Of a DNA stretch of 28,013 nucleotides, positions 1-8,153 are shown piece by piece (the first letter of the stretch is position 1; each line of letters opens with the position of its first letter). Below the pieces are notes generated by a model. It saw only the letters and a program-made list of their open reading frames with translations, ran no database searches and had not been told where the DNA came from. The position numbers and the translations under genes were made by a program. The stretch lies in NCBI GenBank assembly GCA_035765855.1, contig DASTWM010000182.1, positions 1-28,013 on the forward strand, read 5' to 3'. The stretch is from DASTWM01 sp035765855. GTDB taxonomy: Bacteria; Chloroflexota; Chloroflexia; Chloroflexales; Roseiflexaceae.

Positions 1-1
1 A

Positions 2-448
2 AAAGTGCAGCGCGCGCTGCCGGATGCGCAACTCTGGATCGTCGGGCCAAAGCGGTCGTATGGCGAGCCGCAGCCGGGCGTTCACTGGCACGGCTTTGTT
101 TCAGATCGGCAGGTGGTGGCGCAGATGTACCAACAGGCAAGCGTCTTTGTCATGCCGTCGCTGTTCGAGCCGTGGGGGCATGTCTTTTTTGAAGCCATGT
201 CGAACGGCCTGCCGTGCATTGGCAGCGACCGGGGGGCAACGCCAGAAATCGTCAGGCATGGACGAACTGGCGTGCTTGTGCCTGCGGGTGAGCCAGAACC
301 ATTAGCCGATGCGCTCATCGCGCTGCTCGGCAACCCGGCGCGCGCCGAAGCGCTGGGCCGTGCCGCGCATGCGGATGTCGCGCATGGGCATACATGGGAT
401 GATGTCGTGAGTCGGATGGCACCGTATCTTGAACAGATTTGCTCGTAG
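2..448 (+). CDS. GT4 glycosyltransferase, C-terminal part (cut by window edge)
   Basis: This is the C-terminal ~148 residues of a GT4 family (GT-B fold) glycosyltransferase; the frame is open to the left edge, so the true start lies outside the window. What remains is most of the second Rossmann domain, which binds the nucleotide sugar. Visible landmarks are 'ALPDAQLWIVGP', the strand-helix 'QASVFVMPSLFEPWG', the E-x7-E type acceptor/donor motif spanning 'FEPWGHVFFEAM', and 'NGLPCIGSDRGATPEIV' followed by 'GRTGVLV'. It is very similar in layout to the complete GT4 gene at 8154-9350, which has 'QASVFAMPSRCETWGDVFLEAMAYGLPCIGS', so the two look like paralogues. It lies 34 bases ahead of the next gene on the same strand and is probably in the same transcription unit. 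The family call is firm; the sugar and linkage cannot be told. Confidence 0.9.
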   Translation, partial: KVQRALPDAQLWIVGPKRSYGEPQPGVHWHGFVSDRQVVAQMYQQASVFVMPSLFEPWGHVFFEAMSNGLPCIGSDRGATPEIVRHGRTGVLVPAGEPEPLADALIALLGNPARAEALGRAAHADVAHGHTWDDVVSRMAPYLEQICS

Positions 449-482
449 GATGGATCAGCAGAGTGAATAGTAAACCAGTGAT

Positions 483-1739
483 ATGCGATTAAATGCTTTG
501 AACGTTTCAGTTTTGCTGTTGGTGCTTGGGCTTGTAATTATGACCGCTGTAGCAGCACAAAAACTTTCTCATGTTTCGCCATCACATATCATGTATGCGA
601 CCACGCCAACGCCCTTGCCAACCGCAGCAGTACGCCAGACAACGCCAACTGTACGCACATGGAGCCCACGCATAGCCTTTCAATACTATGATGGCGATGA
701 ACCTTCATCTAAATATCTGGCGACGCATGTAGACTGGCTCATGATGCGCTACGGTGCTGAGAATCGCCGCCAGGAGGTATACGCGCATGGCTATACGAAT
801 GTTGTTTTTCAGTACATTTTAACCTACCAGATTGAAGGACCGGGGCCGTTCGTCAGCAAGCGCGATACGTGCAAAAATGACTATACCCCGCTGCGGAATA
901 ATGTCATGTGGACCGATAATTTTTGTCAAAAAGTTCATCCCCATGAAAGCTGGTTTTTACACAATAGTAAGGGTGAGCGGTTATATACGAAAGAAAAGAA
1001 CTGGGATGGCACAGATATTTACAGCTATTACATGAATCCCGCGTCGGAGGGCTTCCGCACGTTTTGGATCGCGCAGATCAAGCTCCAGCACGACGCGGGT
1101 TGGCAAGCCTTCTTTCTTGATAATGTCGGCCTGAGCTATAAATATCTCGCCACCGGTCCTTCAAATCAGGATGGGAGCGTCAAAGAATATACGTCGGATG
1201 AAGCATGGAGCCGGGCGTTGACCAGCTTTCTTGATGCCATCCATGCCGCGTTTCCGCAGCATCCCATCTGGGGCAACATGGTCGAAGGGGTGTTTGAGCC
1301 AGGCGCGTGGAATCCGTTTATCGATCATCTTGATGGCTTTCAGGAAGAAAATTTTGCGACCAACTGGGCCAGCCAGCCCCCGCTGACCAGCAGCCAGTGG
1401 AGCGCCATGATGGATCGAACGGAGCAGGCGCTCGCGCGCGGCAAGAGTGTGGTGCTGTACGGGCAGGGCGACCGCAATGATCTTGCGCGTATGCGCTTCA
1501 GCCTGGCGTCATACCTGTTGATAGCCACGGTAGACAGCCGGGCCACGTTCCGCTACACACATACTGGCAGCTACCCGGAGTTATGGTGGTATCCCGAATA
1601 CGATCTGAATCTGGGAATGCCGCTCGGCAAGCGCTATCGTGAAGGATCGCGGTGGGTGCGTAATTTCCAATGCGCCCGCGTGAGCGTCGATCCCGTGCAG
1701 CATACTGGCCGTATCGAGCCACATGCGTGCAAATCCTGA
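483..1739 (+). CDS. Exported putative glycoside hydrolase (TIM-barrel, GHL15/GH114-like)
   Basis: A 418-residue protein. Residues ~7-25 form a hydrophobic signal or anchor segment, followed by a Thr/Pro-rich linker (~38-58) and a domain that reads like a TIM-barrel glycosidase. The segment 'GWQAFFLDNVGLSY' puts an Asp at about 213 at the end of a beta strand, as in the hypothetical glycoside hydrolase group GHL15 and in GH114. A later 'QEEN' at 287-290 offers acidic candidates for the second catalytic residue. It sits among glycosyltransferase genes, so a role in trimming or releasing the exported polysaccharide is a reasonable inference. The ATG at 483 lacks a clear Shine-Dalgarno site, but the signal peptide begins right there, which supports it. 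The family assignment is from motif shape only. Confidence 0.6.
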   Translation: MRLNALNVSVLLLVLGLVIMTAVAAQKLSHVSPSHIMYATTPTPLPTAAVRQTTPTVRTWSPRIAFQYYDGDEPSSKYLATHVDWLMMRYGAENRRQEVYAHGYTNVVFQYILTYQIEGPGPFVSKRDTCKNDYTPLRNNVMWTDNFCQKVHPHESWFLHNSKGERLYTKEKNWDGTDIYSYYMNPASEGFRTFWIAQIKLQHDAGWQAFFLDNVGLSYKYLATGPSNQDGSVKEYTSDEAWSRALTSFLDAIHAAFPQHPIWGNMVEGVFEPGAWNPFIDHLDGFQEENFATNWASQPPLTSSQWSAMMDRTEQALARGKSVVLYGQGDRNDLARMRFSLASYLLIATVDSRATFRYTHTGSYPELWWYPEYDLNLGMPLGKRYREGSRWVRNFQCARVSVDPVQHTGRIEPHACKS

Positions 1740-1781
1740 CGAGCAGGGCGTGACATGCGTCATGTCCAATGAGGTGAATCT

Positions 1782-2954
1782 ATGCAGCAGCAACGTATCT
1801 TACAACTGTGTGCTTCGCTTTCTGTTGGCGGGGCGGAACGGCTCATCCTGGGGCTTGCGCAGCATCTCAATCGCGAACGATTTGATGTGCATGTGTGCGG
1901 CTTGAGTGTGCTGCGCGGCAATGCGCTCCAACCAGCATTCGAGCAGATTGGGGTGCCGGTGTACGTGCCCGGTTCGGAACGCTTTTATGATGTCAACACC
2001 ATTCGTGCGGTTGCGAAGTATGTGCGCGCGCATCACATCGATGTGATTCACACCCACCTGACGCACGCCGATGTCGTTGGCCGCATCGTCGGCATGATCA
2101 CGCGGCGGCCTGTCGTTTCAACCATGCATAACGAGCCGCGCGACTACGATCAGCAGCGCCGCGACCGCAGCACGCTCCAGCGGTGGACGGCCCGGCATCT
2201 CGCGACATATCTGATTGCCGTGTCGCCCAGCATCCGCGAAATGTATATCCGCGAATGGGGCATTGCGCCAGATAAAATCAAAACGATTCGCAATGCCGTG
2301 CCGATGGATGAATATCTTGCGCTTCCCGCGGAACCGCAGCGTGCCGCACATGACGGCATGGTTGTGACCAACATCGGGCGATTGAACCCGCAGAAGGCCC
2401 AGCATCTGCTGATTGATGCCGCCAGAATCGTGCTTCAGCAGCGGCCAGGTACGCGCTTCATGATCGTTGGGCAAGGGCGGCTGGAACAGGAACTAAAGTC
2501 GCATGCCGAGGCGCTTGGCATTGCCGACCGCGTGCAGTTCACCGGCGTGCGCCACGACATTCCAGCCATTCTGGCCGACACCGATATCTTCGTGCTTTCG
2601 TCGTTGTGGGAAGGGCTGCCAGTCACCGCCGTTGAGGCCATGGCCACCGCCCGCCCGGTGGTGCTGACCGATGTAGGTGGCAACCGCGACCTTGTTGAGC
2701 ACGGCACGCACGGATACATTGTGCCGCCCGGCGACGTTCCGGCATTGGCCGAGCATCTCTTGCGTTTAATGAATAATGATGCGCAGCGGCAGGCGATGGG
2801 CCGCGCCGCGCGCGAGCAGGTGCGCAGCACATTCAGCATGGAGATGTTTGTGCGCCAGCATGAGGAACTCTACGCCATGATGTGCGGCCAGCCAGCCAGT
2901 GCCGACGAGGCCGTGACGAATGCGACCAAAGCCGCGTTCGATAAAGGCGCGTAG
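1782..2954 (+). CDS. GT4 family glycosyltransferase
   Basis: A complete 390-residue GT-B enzyme that transfers a sugar from a nucleotide donor to a lipid-linked or protein acceptor at the cytoplasmic face of the membrane. The N-terminal acceptor domain opens with 'ILQLCASLSVGGAERL', the usual glycine-rich loop of GT4 enzymes. The donor domain starts near 'VVTNIGRLNPQKAQHLLI', and the E-x7-E pair is E277 and E285 in 'WEGLPVTAVEAM', followed by 'VGGNRDLVEHGTHGYIVPPGD'-type residues. The start at 1782 is set by GAGGTG at 1771-1776. It lies 42 bases after the hydrolase-like gene and 49 bases before the next GT4 gene, so the three probably share a transcript. Donor and acceptor are unknown. Confidence 0.93.
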   Translation: MQQQRILQLCASLSVGGAERLILGLAQHLNRERFDVHVCGLSVLRGNALQPAFEQIGVPVYVPGSERFYDVNTIRAVAKYVRAHHIDVIHTHLTHADVVGRIVGMITRRPVVSTMHNEPRDYDQQRRDRSTLQRWTARHLATYLIAVSPSIREMYIREWGIAPDKIKTIRNAVPMDEYLALPAEPQRAAHDGMVVTNIGRLNPQKAQHLLIDAARIVLQQRPGTRFMIVGQGRLEQELKSHAEALGIADRVQFTGVRHDIPAILADTDIFVLSSLWEGLPVTAVEAMATARPVVLTDVGGNRDLVEHGTHGYIVPPGDVPALAEHLLRLMNNDAQRQAMGRAAREQVRSTFSMEMFVRQHEELYAMMCGQPASADEAVTNATKAAFDKGA

Positions 2955-2990
2955 ACCATCGTTCCATGACTGTCGAAACAACACGTAAAT

Positions 2991-2996
2991 GAGGAG
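2991..2996 (+). promoter_or_regulatory. Ribosome binding site deciding the start at 3004
   Basis: GAGGAG lies 7 bases before the ATG at 3004. An in-frame ATG at 2989 overlaps this site and has no Shine-Dalgarno sequence of its own, so the downstream ATG is preferred. The protein then begins 'MTFGVAMISSVFFP', which is the expected first beta strand of a GT4 enzyme. Confidence 0.8.
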
Positions 2997-3003
2997 CGGG
3001 AGC

Positions 3004-4188
3004 ATGACTTTTGGCGTTGCAATGATTTCAAGCGTTTTCTTTCCCTCGATCGGCGGGGCGCAAACAGTGATTCTGGACGTTGGCCGTAAACTGCAAGAGC
3101 GCGGTGTTCCGGTGCTTGTGGTGACGCGCCATTATCAGGGTTTAGCGCGCTATGAAGAGGTGGGCGGTCTGCCAACTTACCGGGTGGGCCGGGGTGACAG
3201 CAACAAAGCTGTCGCCGCGCTCAGCTTTATTCAGGGTGCCGTGCAGGTGCTTGCGCAGCAGCAGCATCGTTACAACGTGCTCCATTGCCACCAGATGATT
3301 TCGCCCATGACGATCGGCTTGATGGCGAAGGCGCTGGTTCGCAAGCCGCTGGTGGTCATGCCGCACCGCAGCGGTGACATCGGCGACATTGGCATTCTCA
3401 CACAGCGCCGCCCGGTGACGGGCCGCGTCAGGCTGGCAGCCGCCCGGCAGCAAACCGATGCGTTTGTATGTATCAGCAAAGCGATTCACGATGAATTGCG
3501 CGGCATTGGCGTGCCAGAATCGAAACTGTGGGATATTGTCAATGGCGTTGACATGCAGCGCTTCCAGCCCGGCACAGCCGAACAGCGTGCGACACTGCGC
3601 CAGCAGCTTGGCCTGCCTGGTGGCCCGTTAGCGATCTTTACCGGGCGGCTCGTGCCGGAAAAGGGCATTGATGTACTGCTGCGTGCCTGGCCTGCCGTGC
3701 TCCAGCATGTGCCAGATGCCAGTGTGGTGCTGGTCGGCGCGGGCGAACAGCGCGCGCAGTTGGAAGCACTTGCGCGCCAGCAAGGCATTGAGTCACAGGT
3801 GGTGTTTGCCGGTGGCAGCGACGATGTTGCGCCGTTTCTACGGGCCGCAGATGCATTCGTGTTGCCGTCCTATGCAGAAGGATTGCCGGTTGCGTTGCTG
3901 GAAGCGATGGCGTGCGGCCTGCCATGCGTTGGCACGGCCATCGACGGCACGCGCAATGTGATCGAGGATGGCGTAAGCGGGCGGCTTGTGCCTGCTGGCG
4001 ATGCTGCCGCGCTGGGGCGCGGGCTGGTCGAAGCTCTTGCTTCATCCGCCGCGCAGGAATGGGGCCTGCATGCCCGCCAAAAAGTAAGCCGCGATTATTC
4101 GCTTGACGCTGTCGCCGATGCGTACATCGCCATGTACACGACGCTGCTTCAGCCGCAGGCGCGCCAGCCTGTTTCAAACCAGGCGTAG
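3004..4188 (+). CDS. GT4 family glycosyltransferase
   Basis: A 394-residue GT-B glycosyltransferase. The N-terminal domain has the typical 'FFPSIGGAQTVI' loop. 'FTGRLVPEKGIDVLL' opens the donor-binding domain. The E-x7-E motif is E292 and E300 within 'YAEGLPVALLEAMACGLPCVG', and 'GVSGRLVPAGD' follows. It is probably co-transcribed with the GT4 gene at 1782-2954. A 311-base gap with hairpins follows before the flippase gene, so this may be the last gene of its transcription unit. The substrates cannot be told from sequence. Confidence 0.93.
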   Translation: MTFGVAMISSVFFPSIGGAQTVILDVGRKLQERGVPVLVVTRHYQGLARYEEVGGLPTYRVGRGDSNKAVAALSFIQGAVQVLAQQQHRYNVLHCHQMISPMTIGLMAKALVRKPLVVMPHRSGDIGDIGILTQRRPVTGRVRLAAARQQTDAFVCISKAIHDELRGIGVPESKLWDIVNGVDMQRFQPGTAEQRATLRQQLGLPGGPLAIFTGRLVPEKGIDVLLRAWPAVLQHVPDASVVLVGAGEQRAQLEALARQQGIESQVVFAGGSDDVAPFLRAADAFVLPSYAEGLPVALLEAMACGLPCVGTAIDGTRNVIEDGVSGRLVPAGDAAALGRGLVEALASSAAQEWGLHARQKVSRDYSLDAVADAYIAMYTTLLQPQARQPVSNQA

Positions 4189-4193
4189 CACGT

Positions 4194-4215
4194 AAGATGA
4201 TTTTTTTGTCATCTT
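4194..4215. repeat. Small dyad AAGATGA / TCATCTT with T-rich loop
   Basis: AAGATGA at 4194-4200 and TCATCTT at 4209-4215 can pair across an 8-base loop that is nearly all T. It starts five bases after the stop codon of the GT4 gene. The run TGTCATCTTGT here also occurs in the dyad after argS (26894-26904), so it may be a worn copy of the same element rather than a normal terminator; no T-tract follows the stem. Confidence 0.45.
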
Positions 4216-4239
4216 GTACAACATCGGTGCGAATATCGT

Positions 4240-4269
4240 TTGTACAGCACCCAGACGCCTGATTATTCT
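4240..4269 (+). promoter_or_regulatory. Possible promoter for the flippase gene
   Basis: TTGTAC at 4240-4245 and TATTCT at 4264-4269 are separated by 18 bases. Both boxes are only partial matches to sigma-70 consensus. If it is used, the 5' leader of the flippase transcript is about 220 bases and contains the GAACGT dyad. Confidence 0.3.
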
Positions 4270-4499
4270 TGCTGCCTGTAGTAGGGAACGTGTTAAAAAA
4301 ACGTTCAGGGTGCAAATGTTCGTCAAAAATGACAACACGTACATCTGCATTGTTCACTCCTGCAACCGATCCTTCACCGCCGCGCCGTACAATGTCTCAA
4401 TCGGCTCCGCATCCGATGTTTGTTCGCCTGTGTGCATGGGTGGCGCGAGCAGCCCAACACACGACGGATGAACGCTCTTTTAGGTGATAAGACATATCT

Positions 4500-6068
4500 A
4501 TGATGAACACATCGCCGGTTTCTGATACACCGTCACCGGCAACCGCAGAAACCGCAAAGAATCAGGTTTTCTCAACTGAACATATCAAAGCCGATCTTGG
4601 CAAAAAAACCGTGCGCGGTGGCGCGGTCACGGTTGTGTACCAGGTGCTGAAGCAAGTACTTGCCATCGGTGAAACTGTCGTTCTGTCGCGGCTGCTGCTG
4701 CCCGAACAAAGCGGCCTGGTCAACATGGTGATTGTTGTCACCGGCTTTATCACATTGTTCAACGATCTTGGCCTTTCCTCGGCGACGATCCAGCGCGAAG
4801 AACTCGACCATGACAAGGTGAATACATTATTCTGGATCAACGTTGCCATGGGGATTGTGCTCGCGCTCATTACGGCCGGGCTCGCGCCTGTCATTGCATG
4901 GTTTTATGGTGAGCCACGGCTTATTCCGCTGACGCTGGTGATTGCGCTGGGCTTCGTCTTTGGCGGCTTGACGGTGCAGCACCGCGCCTTGCTGAAGCGC
5001 CAGCTACGCATTTCGTCCATGGTCAAAATTGATCTGATCGAAACGGTTATTGGCATCCTGACGGGCATTATTGTCGCGCTGCTGCTGCCGCAGGACCAGC
5101 GGCATTGGGCAATTGTAGCGAGCTTTATGGTGCAGATGCCGGTTGACATTATTGGTCTGTGGATCATGTGTCGCTGGCGGCCAAGTCGTCCGGCAATCGC
5201 CAGCGGCATTCGCTCCATGCTCATGTTTGGCGGCAACCTGACCGGCTTTCAGATCATTAATTATCTGTCGCGCAATGTTGATAATTTGTTGATCGGCAAG
5301 TTCTATGGCGCTACCTCGGTTGGCCTGTATAACAAAGCGTATGGCTTGCTGTTGCTGCCATTGCGCCGCGTCAATACACCCATCTCGGCGGTGGCTGTGC
5401 CTGCGCTCAGCCGCCTGGTAGACGAGCCCAACCGCTATCGTCATGCGTATAAGCGCATTTCGTCAATCACATGTATTTTAACCATGCCACTTGTCGCATG
5501 CATGATGATGGAATCTGATTGGCTGATACCATTCATGTTTGGGCGGCAGTGGAGCGCGGCAAGCCCCATGTTCACGCTGCTCTGTATTTCTGGCATGGTT
5601 GAGCCGTTTACCTACACGGCTGGCTGGTTGTTCGTGTCGCAGGGCCGTGGCCGTGAGCAGTTCCACTGGGGTTTATTTGGCACCACATTAACAATTGTGG
5701 GGATTGTGGCAGGTTTGCCATGGGGGCCGATTGGCGTTGCGTCGGGCTATAGTATTGCCGGCATTATTCGAACACCGCTGTTGTTCTGGTATGTTGGACG
5801 CAACGGCTTAGTTACAACGCGGGATATGTATCGCGGTATTGCGCCGTTTGTCTTCACCTCGGCGGCGATTTTGGTCGCGCTTGGCCTGCTGCAGCAAGTG
5901 CTGCCACCTGCCAGCCAATCCACCGAAACGCAACTGTTTATCAATCTTGTTATTGCAACGCTCCTGGCAGGCGTGGTGGCGCTGATAACGCTCGCTATCC
6001 AACCTGCTGGCCGGTCAGCGTTGAAAGAGTTGAAGAATATTCCGCAGATGCTGATGAAACGGAAATAG
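4500..6068 (+). CDS. Polysaccharide flippase, MOP superfamily (Wzx-like)
   Basis: A 522-residue polytopic inner-membrane protein of the MOP superfamily (polysaccharide synthesis / lipopolysaccharide flippase type), expected to move lipid-linked oligosaccharide units across the membrane. After a polar N-terminus (~1-40) comes 'KKTVRGGAVTVVYQVLKQV' and the amphipathic, Arg-containing first helix 'ETVVLSRLLLPEQSGLVNM', which is the family's usual opening. About 12-14 hydrophobic helices follow. The segment 'NVDNLLIGKFYGATSVGLYNKAYGLL' near residues 260-285 is a hallmark of the PF13440-type branch. The length fits the family. ATG at 4500 or 4503 is served by AGGTGAT at 4482-4488. It sits between glycosyltransferase genes as in Wzx/Wzy-type clusters. 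Confidence 0.93.
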   Translation: MMNTSPVSDTPSPATAETAKNQVFSTEHIKADLGKKTVRGGAVTVVYQVLKQVLAIGETVVLSRLLLPEQSGLVNMVIVVTGFITLFNDLGLSSATIQREELDHDKVNTLFWINVAMGIVLALITAGLAPVIAWFYGEPRLIPLTLVIALGFVFGGLTVQHRALLKRQLRISSMVKIDLIETVIGILTGIIVALLLPQDQRHWAIVASFMVQMPVDIIGLWIMCRWRPSRPAIASGIRSMLMFGGNLTGFQIINYLSRNVDNLLIGKFYGATSVGLYNKAYGLLLLPLRRVNTPISAVAVPALSRLVDEPNRYRHAYKRISSITCILTMPLVACMMMESDWLIPFMFGRQWSAASPMFTLLCISGMVEPFTYTAGWLFVSQGRGREQFHWGLFGTTLTIVGIVAGLPWGPIGVASGYSIAGIIRTPLLFWYVGRNGLVTTRDMYRGIAPFVFTSAAILVALGLLQQVLPPASQSTETQLFINLVIATLLAGVVALITLAIQPAGRSALKELKNIPQMLMKRK

Positions 6069-6124
6069 CTGAACGTCCGCGAGTCTATTCAGAGCGTGGG
6101 CCACAACGTAACACCCATTCTGAC

Positions 6125-7165
6125 ATGTTACGTGGGAATGTGGTTAGTACATACCACTGCGAACGATCTATGACAGATGTAGCCCGGCGGCCAACAGAGA
6201 GTCACTCTTTGATACGATTGTACAGCCAGGCAGAGCCGCAACAGCGTGGCGAACTTCCTTTTGTGAGCGTCGTCATTCCGGTGCTTAACAATGAAGGCGA
6301 ACTGCAACGGTGTTTGGCTGCGCTGGAGCGGCAAACCTATCCAGGCGACCGTTATGAAGTCATTGTTGTTGACAATGGTTCTGCGCGCGCGATCGCTCAG
6401 GTGGCCGGTGGCTACCAGCATGTGCAGGTTGCCCGCGAGGTGCAATCGGGCGCATACGCCGCCCGTAACAAAGGGCTCACGCTGGCGCGCGGCGACATCA
6501 TCGCGTTCACGGATTCGGACTGCACGCCGTCGCCCGAATGGCTGGCACAGGGCGTCCGCGCGTTGGAAGCGCACGAAGCTGATCTCGTGGGTGGGCATGT
6601 GCGCTTCAGCGCGCCGCAGCGCCTGACTGGTGCTGACGTGTATGACATGATTGCCCACCTGCGCGTCGATCGCTACATTCACGAAGAGCGCGCGGCAGTG
6701 ACCGCAAATCTGTTCGTGCGCGCGGGCGTATTTGAAAAAATCGGCACGTTTTCGCTGGTAAAGTCCGGCGGCGACATTCTGTTCACCCGGCGGGCCACCA
6801 GCGCCGGGCACCGGCTGGTCTATGCGCCCGCCGCTGAAGTCTTGCACCCAACGCGGCAGTTGAACAAGTTGCTGAGGAAGCAATTCCAGGTTGGCAAAGG
6901 ACATCGCGCTATTCGTTTAGCGCAACGGCTTGACGCGACGCAATCATTGTCGGGCGCTTCAGTTGCGCCCACGAAGCGCCATACGAAACTGCACAGGCTT
7001 GCGCGCACGCTCAAAGGCATGCTGCCCATGCCCTTTACGACAATCATGCAAGGCATGCGCGAACAGAATCTTCCGTTGAAGCCGATGTTGGTCGCGCGCG
7101 TGTGGGTTGTGGCATGGCTGGCGCGCGTGGCGAAAACCGCAGGCGGTTTATCGATTTTCAATTGA
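6125..7165 (+). CDS. GT2 family glycosyltransferase (first of a tandem pair)
   Basis: A GT-A fold, family 2 inverting glycosyltransferase of 346 residues if it starts at 6125. 'FVSVVIPVLNNEGELQRCL' is the nucleotide-binding first strand, 'YEVIVVDNGS' the second, and 'IIAFTDSDCTPSPEWL' contains the DxD metal site at D130 and D132. 'SGGDILFTRR' occupies the position of the catalytic-base region. A basic C-terminal third ends in a hydrophobic stretch that may touch the membrane. An in-frame ATG at 6170 ('MTDVARRP') is an equally plausible start; neither has a convincing ribosome binding site. The next gene is a clear paralogue, and the spacing implies co-translation. Confidence 0.9.
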   Translation: MLRGNVVSTYHCERSMTDVARRPTESHSLIRLYSQAEPQQRGELPFVSVVIPVLNNEGELQRCLAALERQTYPGDRYEVIVVDNGSARAIAQVAGGYQHVQVAREVQSGAYAARNKGLTLARGDIIAFTDSDCTPSPEWLAQGVRALEAHEADLVGGHVRFSAPQRLTGADVYDMIAHLRVDRYIHEERAAVTANLFVRAGVFEKIGTFSLVKSGGDILFTRRATSAGHRLVYAPAAEVLHPTRQLNKLLRKQFQVGKGHRAIRLAQRLDATQSLSGASVAPTKRHTKLHRLARTLKGMLPMPFTTIMQGMREQNLPLKPMLVARVWVVAWLARVAKTAGGLSIFN

Positions 7166-7175
7166 AGGTAGAGAG

Positions 7176-7181
7176 TGGAGG
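7176..7181 (+). promoter_or_regulatory. Ribosome binding site deciding a TTG start at 7188
   Basis: TGGAGG lies 6 bases before TTG at 7188. The frame is open further upstream to a GTG at 7107, but that part overlaps the end of the previous gene and reads as a Trp/Arg-rich sequence with no homology to the family, so the TTG is preferred. Confidence 0.75.
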
Positions 7182-7187
7182 TATACA

Positions 7188-8138
7188 TTGGTTCGAGAAG
7201 CAACCCGCGCCCAGAGCGCCCCAAAAGCGCATTTTGTAGATGCTCCTGAAATGCCTTTCGTGAGCGTGCTTATTCCGGTCTTTAATGATCAGGAGCGGCT
7301 GCGCCTGTGCTTGAACGCATTGTCTCAGCAAACGTACCCGCATGATCGCTATGAAGTGATTGTGGTTGATAACGGCTCGGAGCATGATCCGAGCGCTATG
7401 GCAAGCGAGTTTCCTGATGTTACGTTTTTGCGCGAGCTGCGCCCGGGCTCGTACACGGCGCGCAACCTTGGCCTTTCGCTTGCCAAAGGGAGCGTCATCG
7501 CGCTTACCGATGCCGATTGCATTCCTGAGCCATCATGGATTCAGGCGGGCGTTGATCGCCTGTCACGCACGCCGAACTGCGGCCTGGTGGCGGGCAATGT
7601 GCTCCTGTTTTTCAAAGACCCCAAACGGCCCAACGCAGCTGAATTGTACGATGCTGTAACGTCATTTCAGCAAAAAAAGTTCATCGAAAAATATCACTTT
7701 GGCGCGACCGCCAATGTCTTCACCTACAAGCATGTGTTCGACAAGGTTGGCCTTTTCAACGATCAACTCCGCTCGGGCGGCGACCGCGAGTGGGGCCAGC
7801 GCGTTCATGCATCCGGCTATCAGCTTGTGTATGCCGATGAAGTGCGCATCCAACATCCCGCGCGCTCCTCGTTCACCGAACTCAGGAACCGCAATATCCG
7901 GCTGACAGCCGGCAGCGAACACACGCGCACGCGAAAGAAATTCGTGCGCCTGAAGATGGCGAAAACGCTGCTGAAGGACATTGTGCCGTATCGAAAGCTC
8001 TACATGGTGTGGACCAGCAACCGTTTGCAGGGCGTGAAGCAGCGCCTGATCGTCACCGGCGTGCTCCTGCAATTGCAAATGGGCGCGGCGATCACCCGTC
8101 TGCGCGTCTGGACCGGCCTCATGAGCGAGATTCGCTAA
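7188..8138 (+). CDS. GT2 family glycosyltransferase (second of a tandem pair)
   Basis: A 316-residue GT-A enzyme starting at a TTG codon. It matches the preceding GT2 gene along most of its length: 'FVSVLIPVFNDQERLRLCL', 'QQTYPHDRYEVIVVDNGS', 'GSYTARNLGLSLAKG', 'ALTDADCIPEPSWI' (DxD at D108 and D110), 'ATANVF' and 'SGGDREWGQRV'. The second copy keeps the more usual acidic 'GGDREW' motif where the first has 'GGDILF'. The pair looks like an old tandem duplication that now serves two sugar-addition steps. It lies 22 bases after the stop of its paralogue and 15 bases ahead of the next gene. Confidence 0.9.
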   Translation: MVREATRAQSAPKAHFVDAPEMPFVSVLIPVFNDQERLRLCLNALSQQTYPHDRYEVIVVDNGSEHDPSAMASEFPDVTFLRELRPGSYTARNLGLSLAKGSVIALTDADCIPEPSWIQAGVDRLSRTPNCGLVAGNVLLFFKDPKRPNAAELYDAVTSFQQKKFIEKYHFGATANVFTYKHVFDKVGLFNDQLRSGGDREWGQRVHASGYQLVYADEVRIQHPARSSFTELRNRNIRLTAGSEHTRTRKKFVRLKMAKTLLKDIVPYRKLYMVWTSNRLQGVKQRLIVTGVLLQLQMGAAITRLRVWTGLMSEIR

Positions 8139-8153
8139 GGGGAGTTGCTCACC

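Larger units (their letters stand above)
4189..4499 (+). other. Intergenic leader region before the flippase gene
   Basis: About 310 bases with no credible gene. Two overlapping short open frames (4214-4471 and 4269-4487) have compositions unlike proteins and no ribosome binding site. The stretch holds a dyad at 4194-4215, two direct copies of TTGTACA (4214-4220 and 4240-4246), a weak promoter-like pair at 4240-4269, and a second small dyad with GAACGT at 4286-4291 and ACGTTC at 4301-4306. It may be the promoter and long 5' leader of the flippase transcript. Confidence 0.5.

Noticed and set aside
3638..4357. Long minus-strand open frame opposite a GT4 gene (239 codons)
   Set aside because: It lies antisense to a clear GT4 gene, has a composition rich in His, Arg, Gln and Ala as expected from a shadow frame, and shows no ribosome site or family motif.
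4214..4487. Two overlapping short frames in the gap before the flippase gene
   Set aside because: Neither has a ribosome site, and the compositions (Ser, Pro, Arg and Cys scattered) do not look like a folded protein.
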